This document shows positions 1 through 12,500 of a stretch of 64,000 nucleotides of DNA, piece by piece; the stretch's first letter is position 1; the number at the start of each line of letters is the position of its first letter. The position numbers and the translations under genes are program-made. This stretch comes from Cephalotus follicularis. Lineage: Eukaryota; Streptophyta; Magnoliopsida; Oxalidales; Cephalotaceae. The stretch lies in contig BDDD01001806.1 in assembly GCA_001972305.1 (NCBI GenBank), positions 145,142-209,141 of the forward strand, in the 5' to 3' direction. Under the pieces are notes generated by a model. That model was not told the origin of the DNA, made no database searches, and saw nothing but the letters and a program-made list of their open reading frames with translations.

Positions 1-2
1 TG

Positions 3-3000
3 TCAGTCGAGAATCTGGATAGGTATCTCCTCGAAACTCATATCCGGTCTCAACTCCAAACGTTCCCATTGCAACACATGAGAAGGGTCAGGGTGGTACT
101 TCCTCAACATCAAAACATGAAACACGTCGTGTACATCCTCCAGGCTGGGTGGTAAGGCAAGTCGATAAGCAACAGTACCCACTCTCTCAAGGATCTCAAA
201 AGGTCCTATAAATCGAGGGGCCAATTTCCCTTTCTTGCCGAACCTCATGATTCCTTTAGTCAGAGAGACTTTAAGGAATACATGATCGCCCACTACAAAC
301 TCCAACTCTCGCCTGCGGTGGTTTGCATAACTTTTCTGTCTGCTTTGTGCTGTAAGGAGTCATTCCCTAGTAACCTTTGCCTTCTCAGTTGTGTCATACA
401 TAAGCTTAGGTCCCACCAGACTCTGTTCACCCACTTCAAACCAACAGATCAGGGTTCTGCATTTTCGTCCATAGAGAGCTTTGAACGGTGCCATTCCAAT
501 ACTGGCATGAAAACTGTTGTTGTACGAGAACTCCACCAATGGTAGATGTTCTTCCCAGCTACCTCCGCAATCCAAAACACATGCTCGTAGTATGTCTTCC
601 AGAGTCTAAATGGTCCTCTCAGACTGTCCATCAGTCTAGGGATGAAAAGCTGTGCTAAAGTTCATCTGAGTACTAAAAGCCTCTTGCAGCTTTCTCCAAA
701 ACCGTCATGTAAAATGGGGGTCTTTGTCAAACACCACACTGATTGGTACTTCATGGAGCCTCACAATTTTAGCAATATACAGATTTGCCAGCCGTGTTAG
801 AGAAAAATTCGTCTTGATCGCAAGAAAATGTGCAGATTTCATAAAGCGATCAACGATCACCCAAATAGCACCACGACCATTCCTTGTTTCGGGCAATCCT
901 ATCACGAAATCTATCGTTATGTGTTCCCATTTCCACTGTGTCACAGGCAATGGTTGCAACAATCTAGCCAGTCTTTGGTGTTCTGCTTTAACATGTTGGC
1001 ATGTCGAATAGGAAGCAACATACTCGGCTATCTCCTTCTTCATGTTATTCCACCAATAGATCAATTTTAAATCTCGGTACATCTTGGTACTCCCCAGATG
1101 TATGCAGAAACTGGAATGATGCGCTTGTGACAACAGTTCCACCTTCAGCTCTTTGTCATTAGGAACACATACTCTGCCCTGATATAGGATCAATACGTCA
1201 CCTTGTAAAGAAAAATCTGGTTTGAAACCTCCATGTTCGCTCAAAGCTATCTTAAGCAGATTTCCATCGTTACTTTGAGCTTCACGGATCTGGTCCATTA
1301 ACCATGGACGGGTATGAATATGAGCAATGGTTAGGCAAGACAATCGATGACTAAGGGCATCTGCAACAATATTAGCTTTTCCTGTATGGTACTGTATTTC
1401 ACAGTTGTAGTCATTGAGCAACTCCATCCATCTTCGTTGCTCATAGTTAGGTCCTTCTGTGAGAACAAATACTTTAGGCTCTTGTGATCGGTATACACCT
1501 CGAACTTCGCACCGTATACATAATGCCTCCATTTACGCAACGCGAATACTATCGCTGCTAACTCAAGATCATGATTTGGATAGTTCTCTTCATGGGGCTT
1601 TAACTTCCCTTAGGCGTATGTGATCACTCTTCCATTTTGCATAAGGACACATCCCAGGCCACTACCGATGTGCCACTGCATACTGCAAAACCTTCACTGC
1701 CCTCTGGTAAGGCTAGGACTGGCACAGTAGTCAAACAATGCTTTAATTCTTGGAAAATTTGTTCACAAGCACCATCCCAAATAAAGGCAACATTCTTCTG
1801 TGTCAATCTAGTCAGAGGTGTAGCTATCTTTGAAAACCCTTCCACGAATAGACGATGGTATCCTGCCAAGCCGAGAAAGCTTCAGACTTTCATCACATTC
1901 GTTGGTCGCTTCCAGCTCTCACTGCCTCGATCTTTGTAGGATCCACTGACAGTCCTGCACTGGATATAACATGACCAAGAAATGCACTTCTAATAACCAG
2001 AATTCACACTTGCTAAACTTGGTATACAACTGGTGGTCTCTGAGAGTTTGCAATGCAAAGTGTAGGTGTTCTCCATGCTCTTCCAGGGACTTCGAATATA
2101 TCAGGATATCATCAATAAACACCACTATGAACCGAACCAGATATGGACTGAATATCTTGTTCATCAAGCTCATAAATGCCACAGGGGCATTAGTCACCCC
2201 GAAAGGCATTACTACAAATTCATAGTGTCCATATCGTGACCTAAAAGCAGTCTTTGGAATGTCTTTTGCTCTAGCTCTGAGCTGGTGATATCCTTATCTC
2301 ATATCCAGTTTAGAAAACACTAAAGATCCCTTCAGCTGATCAAACAGATCATCGATGTGTGGCAGTGGATACTTATTCTTGACCGTCACTTTATTCAACT
2401 GCCGGTAATCAATGCACATCCGTAAGGATCCGTCTTTCTTCTTAACAAATAAGACCGGTGCTCCCAACAGGGATACACTAGGTCTGATGAAACCTTTATC
2501 CAATAACTCTTGTAGCTGTACTTTCAATTCCTTTAGTTCAGGAGAGGCCATTCAGTAAGGAGCTATCGATGCTGGAGCTGTCCCTGGCAAAAGATCTACA
2601 GCAAACTCCACATCTCTCTCCGGAGGTAAGGACGTCAGCTCTTCCGGAAACACATACGGGTATTCACAAACCACGGGAACATCCTCCAACTTCGGCGTCC
2701 AGATGTTGTCATCCATAACATGCGCCAGGTAAGCAGTACAACCCTGTCTCATGAGTCTGTCAGCCTGAAGGGCAGATATCATGGGAACTGGCTGATGCTC
2801 TATCGTCCCTCTGAACTAGAACAGACACTGTCCCGGCAAATGGAAGGTTACCACCTTCCTGTTACAGTCCACATATGCATAATGTACAGACAGCCAATCC
2901 ATACCGAGAATCATGTCTAGATCACCCATCGGTAGCACTATAAGGTCTACCGGAAGAACATGTCCACAAATCTCGATAGCACAAGATTTACACACCCACT

Positions 3001-3130
3001 GGGAGGTAATCGACTCTCCTACCGGTGTGTTGACCTCTATCACAAAAGGTAAAGGCTCGGGCTCCCCATTTATACAACTTATAAAATGGGAAGCAACATA
3101 TGAATGGGATGAGCCTAGATCAATCAGAGT
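3..3130 (-). pseudogene. A1 pol remnant: protease, RT, RNase H, integrase
   Basis: Polyprotein of a Ty3/gypsy element, broken into several frames. Protease: LIDLGSSHSYV near 3110 and ILGMDWL near 2900. [11 protein letters not shown] and CIDYRQLN near 2400-2500, and catalytic box [11 protein letters not shown] near 2110, intact. RNase H: about 1869-1331 ([10 protein letters not shown]). Integrase: [11 protein letters not shown] near 1100; the zinc-finger pair is damaged (YSTC where a CxxC is usual); core TIDFVIGLP near 905; DGQSERT near 615 followed by a TAG stop near 606. The C-terminal part FIGPFEILERVG lies at 240-180. Frames also break around 2290-2210 and 1530. The chromodomain expected next would lie outside the window. 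Confidence 0.9.
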
Positions 3131-3192
3131 TCATGCTAAAAGCTGAGATATATATATATATATCATACCTCCAATCACTAAGGGTGATCCAT

Positions 3193-4625
3193 CTACAGCT
3201 CGCTTATCCATAGCATATACTCTTCCTTGTACCATAGGTGCCGACCCCATCGGCTATTTGCCATGGTCTCCTCGTGAACTGGTACTAGGATGGCCTTGCT
3301 GGAAACTTCCTTCTGATTGGTTCGATCCTTGTCCAGTTTGACCTCCTTTGTTGGACTGATTCTGAGGACATTCGGCAACTATGTGGTCTGGATCTCCACA
3401 ACTCCAACACCTACCATTCTTCCACCAGCAATCGTCAGAAACATTGTTGGTTCGTCCACAATGCACACAGCGTTCAACATACTCTTGTTCATTATCGCCA
3501 GGTCTAGAAGAACCTCCTTTCGATGTTGTCCTCCGCTAACGCCTCCGTCGTGCATCACGACTCGGTCTTCTTTGCTGAGAACCACGAGGTTGCCTTCCCA
3601 ACCTCGAAGGTCCTGCTGGGCTACTGACATTGTGGGGAGATTCACCCTGCCTTGGACTGTTGTGATATCTGGACCTGCTATATTATTGCTGCTTCCAGAA
3701 CTTCTTCCCGATTGATCACCAGAAGGAGCAAGTATCCGATTGCCTGTCTGAATTTCGAAACTCTGGAATCGCTGAGCCAAGGCTTCAACTTCACGTCCCC
3801 TGTTAGACAGCTCAAAGAAAGATCGCAAATGCAAGGGCACTAACTTCTCTTGAATATCGGGTCGAAGTCCTCCAAGGAACTTCTTAGCTTTCCTCGACTC
3901 AGGGTTCACCATGTAAGGAGCTATCCTTGATAACTCAATGAACTTGGCCTCATATTGGGCCACAGTCATATCTCCTTGTGTAAGGCCTAGAAATTCAGCT
4001 TCTCTCTTATCAATCTCCACCTCAGGAAAGAATCTGTCATTTAACTCTCTCTTAAAAGCATCCCAAGAATATGTCTCTCAGGAAGATTCAATCATCTTCC
4101 ACCAATGTTCCGCTTCGCCTTGTAATATATACGTTGCAAACACAACCTTCTGTGAGTCGGAACAATCCATGACACGGAAATCTTATCCAATTGCATTAAC
4201 CATCTCTCAGCCAATATACAATCAGGATCTCCTGTGAAGGCTGGAGGATTTAACTTCAAGAATCCTATCAATGGGTTCTTTCATCGTGAAGGTTGATCAA
4301 CTGATCTTCTTGCAGTTTCAGCCCGCCTGCTAGGTCTAACAGTTGATGTCTATTCATGTACTTCTATTGCACGCCCAGCTGGCACAGCAGCAGGGGGTTG
4401 TTCATCTTCATCCAGCTGCCGTTGCATGAATTCATGCATTTGACTTATCATAGCACGCATTCTCCTCATAAATCCTTTTCGTTCCTCTCTAGCAGAAGCA
4501 GCAGGTTCTACTTCTTGAGGCATATTTGCTTCTCCTTGCCCTTCGGCATTTCTATTTGTATGGGTATGCCAAGACGACGGCCCGGACCTCTCTCCTCGTA
4601 CGCTTCTACTGCATCGTCCTTCCAT
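3193..4625 (-). pseudogene. A1 gag remnant
   Basis: Capsid/nucleocapsid protein, read from an ATG at 4625. The N-terminal frame (4625-4350) is charged and contains RRMRAMISQMHEFMQRQL. A second frame (4020-3379) has the gag core (KREAEFLGLTQGDMTVAQYE, FLGGLRPDIQEKL). A third (3466-3254) has a zinc knuckle CWSCGDPDHIVAEC of the CX2CX4HX4C type. At least two frameshifts separate these parts, and the 4350-4020 stretch has stops in all frames. A (TA)n run at about 3150-3163 lies between gag and protease and may itself cause a frame loss. Confidence 0.85.
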
Positions 4626-4713
4626 ACTGATTCACATAAAATAACGGGTCAATATCCACACATACATCTTAACTCCACTCGCCAAGGGTCCTATCCTTGC
4701 ATATCCATAATAG

Positions 4714-4734
4714 TACAGCTCTGATACAAAAACT
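4714..4734 (-). other. A1 primer-binding site
   Basis: On the minus strand the LTR end is followed by a degraded TTTGTATCAGAGCT, matching the TGGTATCAGAGC core complementary to initiator Met-tRNA that is seen next to most other LTRs in this window. It fixes the element's direction as minus. Confidence 0.75.
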
Positions 4735-5289
4735 TTTCATGCCCCGAATCGTGGGTTGGGCCCCAGCACCATACACATGGCAATCCGTACATTTTTCCTT
4801 ATCCATTGCCATTATGCAAAAACCAGCCATATAAAAACTTAATACAAAACCATTATTTAATGTGTAGGATATATACCCAGTACCAAAATAACACATATAA
4901 AAATACACTGCCACAGCCTGGCAGATTACTAAAACAAAATACATAAATATTGCTTGTAAAATTCGACTGAAGGAGCGCACTGCCGAGGAGGAGGACTTAC
5001 TCTTTTATTTATCCTTGTTGTTGCCGAGGTGCTCCACTAAAGCCTAGTTCTGTACCTGAACCTGGCCCATTCAGAGAATGGGTCAGCAACCCAAGGGGTT
5101 GTGTAGGAAGCCACATGTACGGCACATACCAGAGAAGCAAACAATACAAGCAGAGGAAAAATGCATGCATGCCATAACATAAGTACAGACCATAGCATAT
5201 AAGCCATCCCTGATCCTCGGACTACTCTAATCAACCATACAATCCATAAACATTACGCAGAGGAGTCAAGTCTGGTATCCTATGGTCTG

Positions 5290-5565
5290 GTCATCCATAA
5301 GGTTCACCGCTGGGCTCACCTGCCAGCTGAATTCACCCTTTGCTCACCTGCTCCATGGATGTCACCCTTGAGATCACCTGCCATCGGAGAAATTCACCCT
5401 TAGGCTCACCCTTTAGCTAGTTCACATGAGGATGACCTGCCCAGCGGAATTCACCCATTTGGTTCACCTACTTGGAGGAATTCTCCTCACAGGGGTTCAC
5501 TACTTGGGACACTTCCTATGTGGATTCGCTCATTAAGCTCACCTACTATAGGGTATCATCATTCG
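5290..5565. repeat. Degenerate TTCACC-rich tandem repeats in the family A LTR
   Basis: About ten imperfect units of roughly 25-30 bp built on GGTTCACCTGC...GGAATTCACCC. The same array, diverged, is at 28735-28980 in solo LTR A2, so it belongs to the LTR family. Confidence 0.75.
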
Positions 5566-5860
5566 TCCTAGGTCCTTTGCCCGAGGAGGAACTCTGCTTA
5601 TCCTCAGACCCTTAATCCAACTTGGGGCTATGTTGGCGCAGTACTTTGTCCTTTACTCTCCCTAATACTTGGCTTGACCGTCCTCGGATACGTGGTAGAG
5701 GAGAACCACATTTGGGATCCTCATATGACCATGTTGGGATCCTCTGATGAATAGCAGGTGAAAGCCATGTTAGGATCCTCGGATGTATGGCAGAGGAAGG
5801 CTCACATGCCTTTGAACGCTCAACTAGGAACCCTCTGACGTATGTCATAAGACGCATGCA

Positions 5861-6030
5861 TTGGGATCCCCTGGTGCATGCCTTGGATGCATGCTTGGGA
5901 TCCTCTGGCACATGCTTTGGATGCATGCTTGGGATCCTCTGTCGCATGCCTTGGATGCAAGCTTGGGATCCTCTGGCGCATGCCTTGGATGCATGCTTGG
6001 GATCCTCTGGCGCATGCCTTGGATGCATGC
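5861..6030. repeat. Five exact-period 34-bp tandem repeats
   Basis: Units start at 5861, 5895, 5929, 5963 and 5997; each begins TTGGGATCC and ends GGATGCATGC or a one-base variant. The last two are identical by eye. Diverged relatives of the GGATCC-centred unit continue leftward to about 5700. Long open frames across this array on both strands come from the repeat and are not genes. Confidence 0.93.
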
Positions 6031-6034
6031 TTGG

Positions 6035-6146
6035 GCGACATGAATCCTCGGGTAGTTGCTCTTCGGGCAACATGGATCCTCGGGTAGTTTCTCCTTGTGC
6101 AACATGGATCCTCGGGTATTTGCTCCTCGGGCAACATGGATCCTTA
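6035..6146. repeat. 32-bp tandem repeats, about 3.5 units
   Basis: Units start near 6035, 6067, 6099 and 6131, with core GCAACATGGATCCTCGGGTA. It follows the 34-bp array directly and shares its GGATCC element, so one array probably grew from the other. Confidence 0.85.
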
Positions 6147-6591
6147 ATGGTAGGACACGTAATCTTTCCTGGATACACTAGCGTTGGTTGGACGCATAGT
6201 CCTCCTCGGACGCACTAGCTCAGGTCAGACATGTAGTCCACCCCAGGAATTTACTTCATCTCCAAGTGCTTTCCAAGCATTGAGGCATGGTCGGGTATCA
6301 ATTTTTGGTAGAGAAGGCAAAATCCTAGTCTAACAGACACAGACAATCACAAAAATAACATACAGCAACACACACATCCAACAATCAAACAAAACAACAC
6401 CACCACACACAAACACACGTGGTGGTAGGCGCTCGGACATGAAGCAACCTACCTAGAGAATGGTTGGAAACGGAGATTGTCTTCTTCCTTCTCTGATTCT
6501 GGACTCCCTTCTGGCCGAGAATTGGCACACGCCTTTGATCGCCTTCCACTTCACTCTTGCATGATTTCCTTCACTTCCAGGAGATGGTATT

Positions 6592-7383
6592 TGAATAAAC
6601 TACAAAGGGGGGGGGGGGGGGGAATTATAGTTTATAAAAATAATTGACTTTTTTTTGCAATTTTAATTTAACAAACAAATGAACAAGTATGTATGTAAAT
6701 AAAAGCAATAAAATAACAATTCAAAGAGAGAGAGTTAGAGAGTTTGCAAAGTGTTAGGTAAGTCTTGATGTCACTTGTGTTATTCTTTTTTTTCTCTTCA
6801 AAAAACCCTTTGTATATATATGTTTCTTGCCTCAGAGATCCGTTAGGTAAGTCTTGAAACTTGGTGCATCAAAACGGCGCATTAAAACTCTGTCAGAAAT
6901 CTTTTCAGCCGTGCAAAGCGTCTACTGTCTCCCTCAAAGCGTCGACGCTTATATGACCATTAGGTATTTTAATTTGAATTTGTCGAGTCAAAGCGCAGGC
7001 GTTCTGGATGTTGGAGTCGACTGTTGCCTCAAAGCGCAGACGGTTAGATCAAAGCGTCACCGCTTGTGTCAAATTGAATTCCATCTTAAGTCACTGGTTT
7101 AATCAGCAGACTCTGTGTGTCAAAGCACAAACGCTTAAATGTAGGAGTTGACGGTTTGAGCATTTGTTCCTCTCCTCAAAACACTTCAACGGTAGACGCT
7201 TTGTTCATTCTCTCGACTGTTGCACAAAGCGCTGATGCTTTATTTCTGAGCATCGATGCTTTATCCTATTTTTGTAGTTTTTCTTGCTGTTTCGCGCATT
7301 CCATGTTTTTCTTGCACATAAAGAGACTTGTTAAATACAAATATGTTATCATCAAAACTAGGATTGAGACATAAATGTCAACA
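6592..7383 (-). repeat. H 3' LTR (shortened)
   Basis: 792 bp, TGAATAAAC to GTCAACA on the plus strand. It matches the 5' LTR but lacks the segment corresponding to about 14748-15118, joined near 6750-6770. It carries a 16-G run (6607-6622) just inside its terminus and the TCGA-palindrome cluster at about 6868-7262. Confidence 0.93.
6868..7262. repeat. TCGA-palindrome cluster in H 3' LTR
   Basis: Short interspersed motifs such as CAAAGCGTCGACGCTTA, GTCGACTGT, AAAGCGCTGATGCTTTA and GCATCGATGCTTTA, spaced by about 25-60 bp. The most complete form, AAAGCGTCGACGCTT, is a 16-bp perfect palindrome when a final T is added. Confidence 0.85.
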
Positions 7384-7400
7384 ATCTCCCCCTTTTTGAT
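7384..7400 (-). other. H polypurine tract
   Basis: The minus strand reads CATCAAAAAGGGGGAGAT immediately before the 3' LTR start TGTTGACA. This is the plus-strand priming site typical of SIRE-type elements. Confidence 0.9.
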
Positions 7401-7882
7401 GATGACAAAATTTGTTTCATTTAAACATAATAAATAGTATAACTTAAAACATAACAAATAATGCACAAACACATTTGTTCCCCCTTAATTCATTATCTCC
7501 CCCTTTGTTAAACAAGGGGTGTTTACTTTGTCATTATTTCCCTATCTTTTCTTATACTTTCTCCCTCTTTTTGTTATCATTTCAAAAAGGATTTAAATTG
7601 TTATAATCAAATCAATTTGTTGTTGGAAAACCATGTCAAATTCATTCATGACATTGGATTAAGTACAAAACAAAGCATTCAATTTCACATTGCATACTTC
7701 AAACCAATCACAAGTTTTACATATCGAAATTAAAACAATACATAGACATAAAATGCATAATGAGATATCACGAAGCTTGTTGAATACATCAAACTATTAC
7801 AAAGATAATACCACAAATCATAAAATGTTGTTCACAGCAAAATACTACATCATCATGGAATGCAAAAATAAATTGCATGAGC

Positions 7883-9183
7883 TTAGTCGTTCATTTGAGT
7901 GTCTTCGTTTTCACCACCGATCTCTCCCTCCAAGTCTTCAGTTGCTCCATCATCTTGTTGAAAGTCATCGTTGTCGTGGCTGGAGGAGGAGGAAATGAGA
8001 CCTGCGTAATCCATTATCCCCGTTTGTGCGAACTTCTTTGCCATTCTCTTCTGTCTTCTTTTAACTGATTGCATATTCATTTTTATTTCTTCGACATTTT
8101 GCTGTAGTCCCTTAATCGCATTAAATATCTCATCTAGTTTGGTTCTTGGGAGGTTGATATCCGGTGTTTGCTTAACTTCAGGTTCTCTTGGTACATTTTG
8201 TGCTTCATCACCCATTTCTGCCTCTCCCTCTTCTTCAATGACTCTATTAGAGTCCTCTTCTCTTGGGATCCAGGTTCCAAGCCGTTTGTGCTTTTTGAAC
8301 CCCATTCTTCCTAAGGTTCCTTTACCTAACTTGTCAACACTCTGGAGTGGGTGATTTATTTCTCCAGTTAGGTCAATTGCGAAGAATTGGAGGATTTTGG
8401 TAATGATGTTGCTATAACCTAATCTGGCATTCTCTCGGTCATGGATTGCATGCATGTGATTAATTATCAAGAAAGGCACATTAATTCTCTTGCCTATGAT
8501 TAGGTGATACATGGTATATGCCTCCATGTGGGTTACCTCATCGAACCCACCAGCTCTAGGTAAAATGTGTGTACATACAGCACGATGTAGGAACCTATAA
8601 TGTGAACTGGGGTTCCTAGTCTACATTCGCTGTAGAAAATCAGCATTTTCACCAAAAATAATTCGTACACAATCCTGTCTATCAAAATCTCTACTTGTTA
8701 CCCAAGTTCTTTGGTTCCATCCCCTAGCACCACATTCAGAACATTTAGGATTGTGGCTAGTGTGTCAATTTCTAATTCAATTCCCTTGTTTTTGACCGTA
8801 GTGCTTAATTCTTCCATAGAGCTATTTAGAATGTGAACATAAAATTCCTTAATTAGCTCAGGATAGCTAGGTAAATTGATTGAAAATAAGGGTTCTAACG
8901 CTTGAGCACCTAGCCACTATACAATGGGAAAACCCTCATTATTGCAGAAATCAAAATCTAATATTTTACCTACTAGAATCTTACGATTAAAATAGGCTTC
9001 AGGATACCTAGGGAGTGAGGAAGCAACCTCTGGTGTGGCTGGATGAGTGTCTATGCCTTTCCCTTTGTGCCCAACAGATTTCCTTTTTGTGTTAGACCCT
9101 TGTCCAGCTTCAAAATTCTTGGTTCTTGGCATCTTTGATGTTAGTTTGAGGTTTATCAAGTATTTTTGAATGAAATGAGGCAC
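7883..9183 (-). pseudogene. H extra ORF with putative plant transposon protein (Transposase_32-like) domain
   Basis: An additional frame between pol and the 3' LTR, in the same direction as pol. It starts at 9183 or at a second ATG near 9132 (MPRTKNFEAGQG) and ends at 7883, over 400 codons in total. From memory of the family, SYPELIKEFYVHI (about 8862), HRAVCTHILPRAGG, HLIIGKRINVPF (about 8505) and LGYSNIITKILQFFAIDL resemble the conserved blocks of the plant transposon protein domain found in many retroelement extra ORFs. The C-terminal part has a predicted helical, coiled-coil-like stretch (DEIFNAIKGLQQNVEEIKMN) and an acidic tail. It is broken by a TAG near 8914, a frameshift near 8710 and a TAG near 8623. 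An env-like label is sometimes used for this position, but I see no signal peptide or membrane span. Confidence 0.7.
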
Positions 9184-9514
9184 AAAATCGCCAGAGACAG
9201 TGGGTTTAGAGTTAGGAGTTTGAGCTTTTGTGTAAAAATGGCTCGACAGACGGCGCTTTCTGTCTTAAAACACGACTAAAGCGTCGACGGAGTAGAGGGA
9301 GGCGTCAGCTCTTTGACTACTTTCCCTAACTCGAGCCCTAATTTTTGTATAAAGCGCTGACGCTTTAATGATAGGCGTCGGCGCTTTGCTCTGTTTTCTG
9401 TCGATTTTTCGTAAACGCATATGAATGAATGCAAATGATGCATTAATGAATAAACAAGCATATTGAGAAAACATGTATTATCACGCCAATCATATAAGCA
9501 TGTCAATCACTCAA
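9184..9514 (-). other. H noncoding spacer between pol and extra ORF, with a palindrome cluster
   Basis: No coding sequence is seen. At 9243-9395 it holds motifs of the same kind as the LTR: AAAGCGTCGACGGAG, AAAGCGCTGACGCTTTA and GGCGTCGGCGCTTTG. Because such clusters otherwise sit in LTRs, this spacer may act as an internal promoter or leader for the extra ORF; that is inference. Confidence 0.7.
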
Positions 9515-12500
9515 TTTCACATAGACCTGATTCCAATCTAAATTTTGAGAAGGTTTGTTCATCTAATGGTTTTGTGAAGATGTCCGCGACTTGTTCTTGA
9601 GTCAAGACGAAAACCAATTCAATATCGCCTTTTTCTATGTGATCTTTTATGAAGTGTTATCTTATGTCAATGTGTTTAGTCCTAGAGTGATGAACCGGGT
9701 TTTTTCCTAAACATATCGCACTAGTGTTATCACACTTAATTGGCACTTTTTCAATGTTAACGCCATAGTCAAGAAGTTGTTGCTTCATCCACATAATTTG
9801 GGCGCAACAACTTCCCGCAGCAATATATTCGGCTTCGGTAGTAGAAAGTGCTACCGAATTTTGTTTCTTGCTAAACCAAGAAATAAGCATATTGCCTAAA
9901 AATTGACACGTGCCACTCGTGCCTTTTCTATCTACTTTATATCCTCTAAAATCGGCATCGGAGTAAGTGTGTAAGTCAAAGGATGATTTCCTAGGATACC
10001 ATAGTCCTAAGGAGGGTGTATATGCTAGATACTTGAAGATTCTTTCTACGGCATGCAAGTGGGATTCCTTGGGACATGCTTGAAATCTAGCACATAAGCA
10101 TACACTAAACAAAATGTCCGGCCTACTCGTCGTTAAGTAAAGCAATGAGCCTATCATGCTTCTATACAATTTTTGATCAATAGACTCACCTTGCTCATCT
10201 TTATCAAGTTTGGTGGTTGTACTCATAAGGGTCTTACTCTTTTTGGCATTCTCCATCCCAAATCTTTTGAGTAAGTCCTTGACATACTTTGATTGATTGA
10301 TGAAGATTCCTTCCTCTAGTTGTTTAACTTGAAGTCCAAGGAAGTAGTTGAGCTCACCCATCATGCTCATTTCAAATTCTTCCTGCATGATCTTAGCGAA
10401 ACTTTTGCACAAGTTTTTGTTAGTAGAACCGAAAATTATATCATCAACATAGACTTGAACAATTAAAATCTCTTTATTAAAAGTTTTTGTGAAAAGGGTA
10501 ATATCAATTGTTCCTCTTTTAAAGCCATTTTCGAGTAAATAGCCACTTAACTTCTCGTACCAAGCTCTAGGAGCTTGTTTCAAGCCATATAATGCTTTTG
10601 AGAGTTTAAAGACATGGTTGGGAAAATGAGGGTTTTCAAACCCGGGAGGTTGTTCCACATAAACTTCCTCCTTTATTACACCATTTAAGAATGCACTCTT
10701 TAAATCCATTTGAAAGAGGGTGAAATCCTTAAATGATGCATATGCAAGTAACATACATATAGATTCTAATCTAGTTACGGGTGCATATGACTCATCAAAG
10801 TCAATTCCCTCTTCTTGGGAATATCCCTTAGCAACTAGCCTAGCCTTATTTCTAATTACAATTCCTTGGTCATCTACTTTGTTACGAAATACCCATTTTG
10901 TGCCGATTATGTTTTGGTTACTAGGCCTAGGAACTAGATTCCATACTTTATTTCTTTCGAATTGATTTAATTCCTCTTGCATAGCATTAATCCAATTTTC
11001 GTCTTTTTCGGCCTCATTTATATTTTTAGGTTCTATTTGTGACAAGAATGCAATATAATTATGATTAATACTAGATCTAGTAGTTACTCCTAATCTAGGA
11101 TTACCTATTATTGCTTCATGAGGGTGTCCTCTTACCACCTTTAAGGTTTTGTCGTGGAGAGCTTCTTGATAGCTTTCTTGAGGTGTCTCTTCTATAGTGG
11201 ATTCCTCCTTTTTGGTTTCATCTAGATTTAGCTTGTTAACTCCATTTTCAATAAAATCTACACAATCATCATCAATAACTTCTTTTGGAAGTTTAGGGTT
11301 AGTTTCATCAAATATAACATGCATTGATTCTTTAACTAGTAAAGTTCTTTTATTGAAGCATCTATAAGCCCTACTACTAGAAGAATAACCAAGAAAAATA
11401 CCTTCATCGACTTTGGAGTCGAATTTCCCAAGATGCTCTTTTCCATTATTGTGGATGAAGCATTTGCATCCGAAGGTATGAAAGTAACTAATGTTTGGCT
11501 TTCTCCCCCTCCATAATTCATATGGAGTCTTTTTGAGAATTGACCTTATTGATATGCGATTTAAGATATAACAAGAAGTATTTATTGCTTCCGCCCAAAA
11601 GTATTTTGGTAAATTATTTTCGTTTAAAAGTGGTCTACACATTTCTTGTAACGTTCTATTTTTCCTTTCAACGACCCCATTTTGTTGAGGTGTTCTATGA
11701 GTGGAGAACTCATGTATAAAACCATTTTCATTACAAAAATTTTCAAACGAATTTTTTTCAAATTTTTTTCCATGATCACTTCTAATTTTAGAAATAGAAG
11801 TATCCTTTTCATTTTGAACAATTTTGTAAAAATTTGAAAATTCTTTGAAAGATTCATTTTTATGGGCTAGGAAAATAGTCCATGTATATCTCGAATAATC
11901 GTCTACTATAACCATGACATAGGACTTACCACCTAGACTTCTAATATATATAGGACCAAACAAATCTATATGAAAAAGTTGCAATAGCCTAGTTGTTGAT
12001 ACAATGTCTTTGCTTTTGAAAGAAGCTCTAGTTTGTTTTCCGTATTGACATGCGTCACAAACTTTATCTTTTTCAAAGTTAATTTTAGGGAGTCCTTTAA
12101 CTAATTCATGTTTTAAAAGCTTTGATATGGTTGACATATACATGACCTAATCTTCTATCCCATAGCCAACTATCTTCATTTATAGATACTAAACATTTAA
12201 CATTATTTAAGTCATCTATATCTACCACATACACATTCCCATGTCTATGTCCTATAAATTTTATTTGATCATTGTTTATATCTATCACTTTGCATGAGCC
12301 TTTTTCAAAAATGACTCTACAATCCTTGTCACATGATTGGCTTATGCTCAAGAGATTGTGCTTAAGTCCATCAACAAATAAAACATTATGAATGGAGGTC
12401 TTATTGTTACCTATGGAGCCAAAACCTGTGATCTTCCCTTTCGCATTGTCTCCAAATGTTACTTCTCCTCCTTCCTTCGATTCGTATTTGATGAAGAGAC

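Larger units (their letters stand above)
4735..6591 (-). repeat. A1 5' LTR, first part (family A LTR)
   Basis: The boundary at 4735 is set by alignment with solo LTR A2: CGTGGG, TGGGCCCC and CACATGGCA occur in the same order at 4750-4790 and 28170-28215. Both copies share the block around AACCTGGCCCATTCAG (5058 and 28487) and the run of degenerate TTCACC repeats. The terminal TG is decayed here. The part ends at 6591 where copia element H begins, and resumes at 15752 after the GTATT duplication. It contains three repeat arrays listed separately and no coding potential I can support. Confidence 0.85.

Noticed and set aside
5861-6146. CRISPR-like appearance: short repeats at regular intervals
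   Set aside because: Units are directly adjacent without unique spacers, and the setting is a plant LTR.
5612-6218. Several open frames of 60-190 codons on both strands, some rich in Cys, His and Met
   Set aside because: They are translations of the 34-bp and 32-bp tandem arrays in an LTR; all frames stay open because of repeat structure, and no domain is recognisable.
7883-9183. Envelope-like gene in H
   Set aside because: The position fits the env-like label used for some SIRE elements, but I see no signal peptide, membrane span or cleavage site; the plant transposon domain explains it better.
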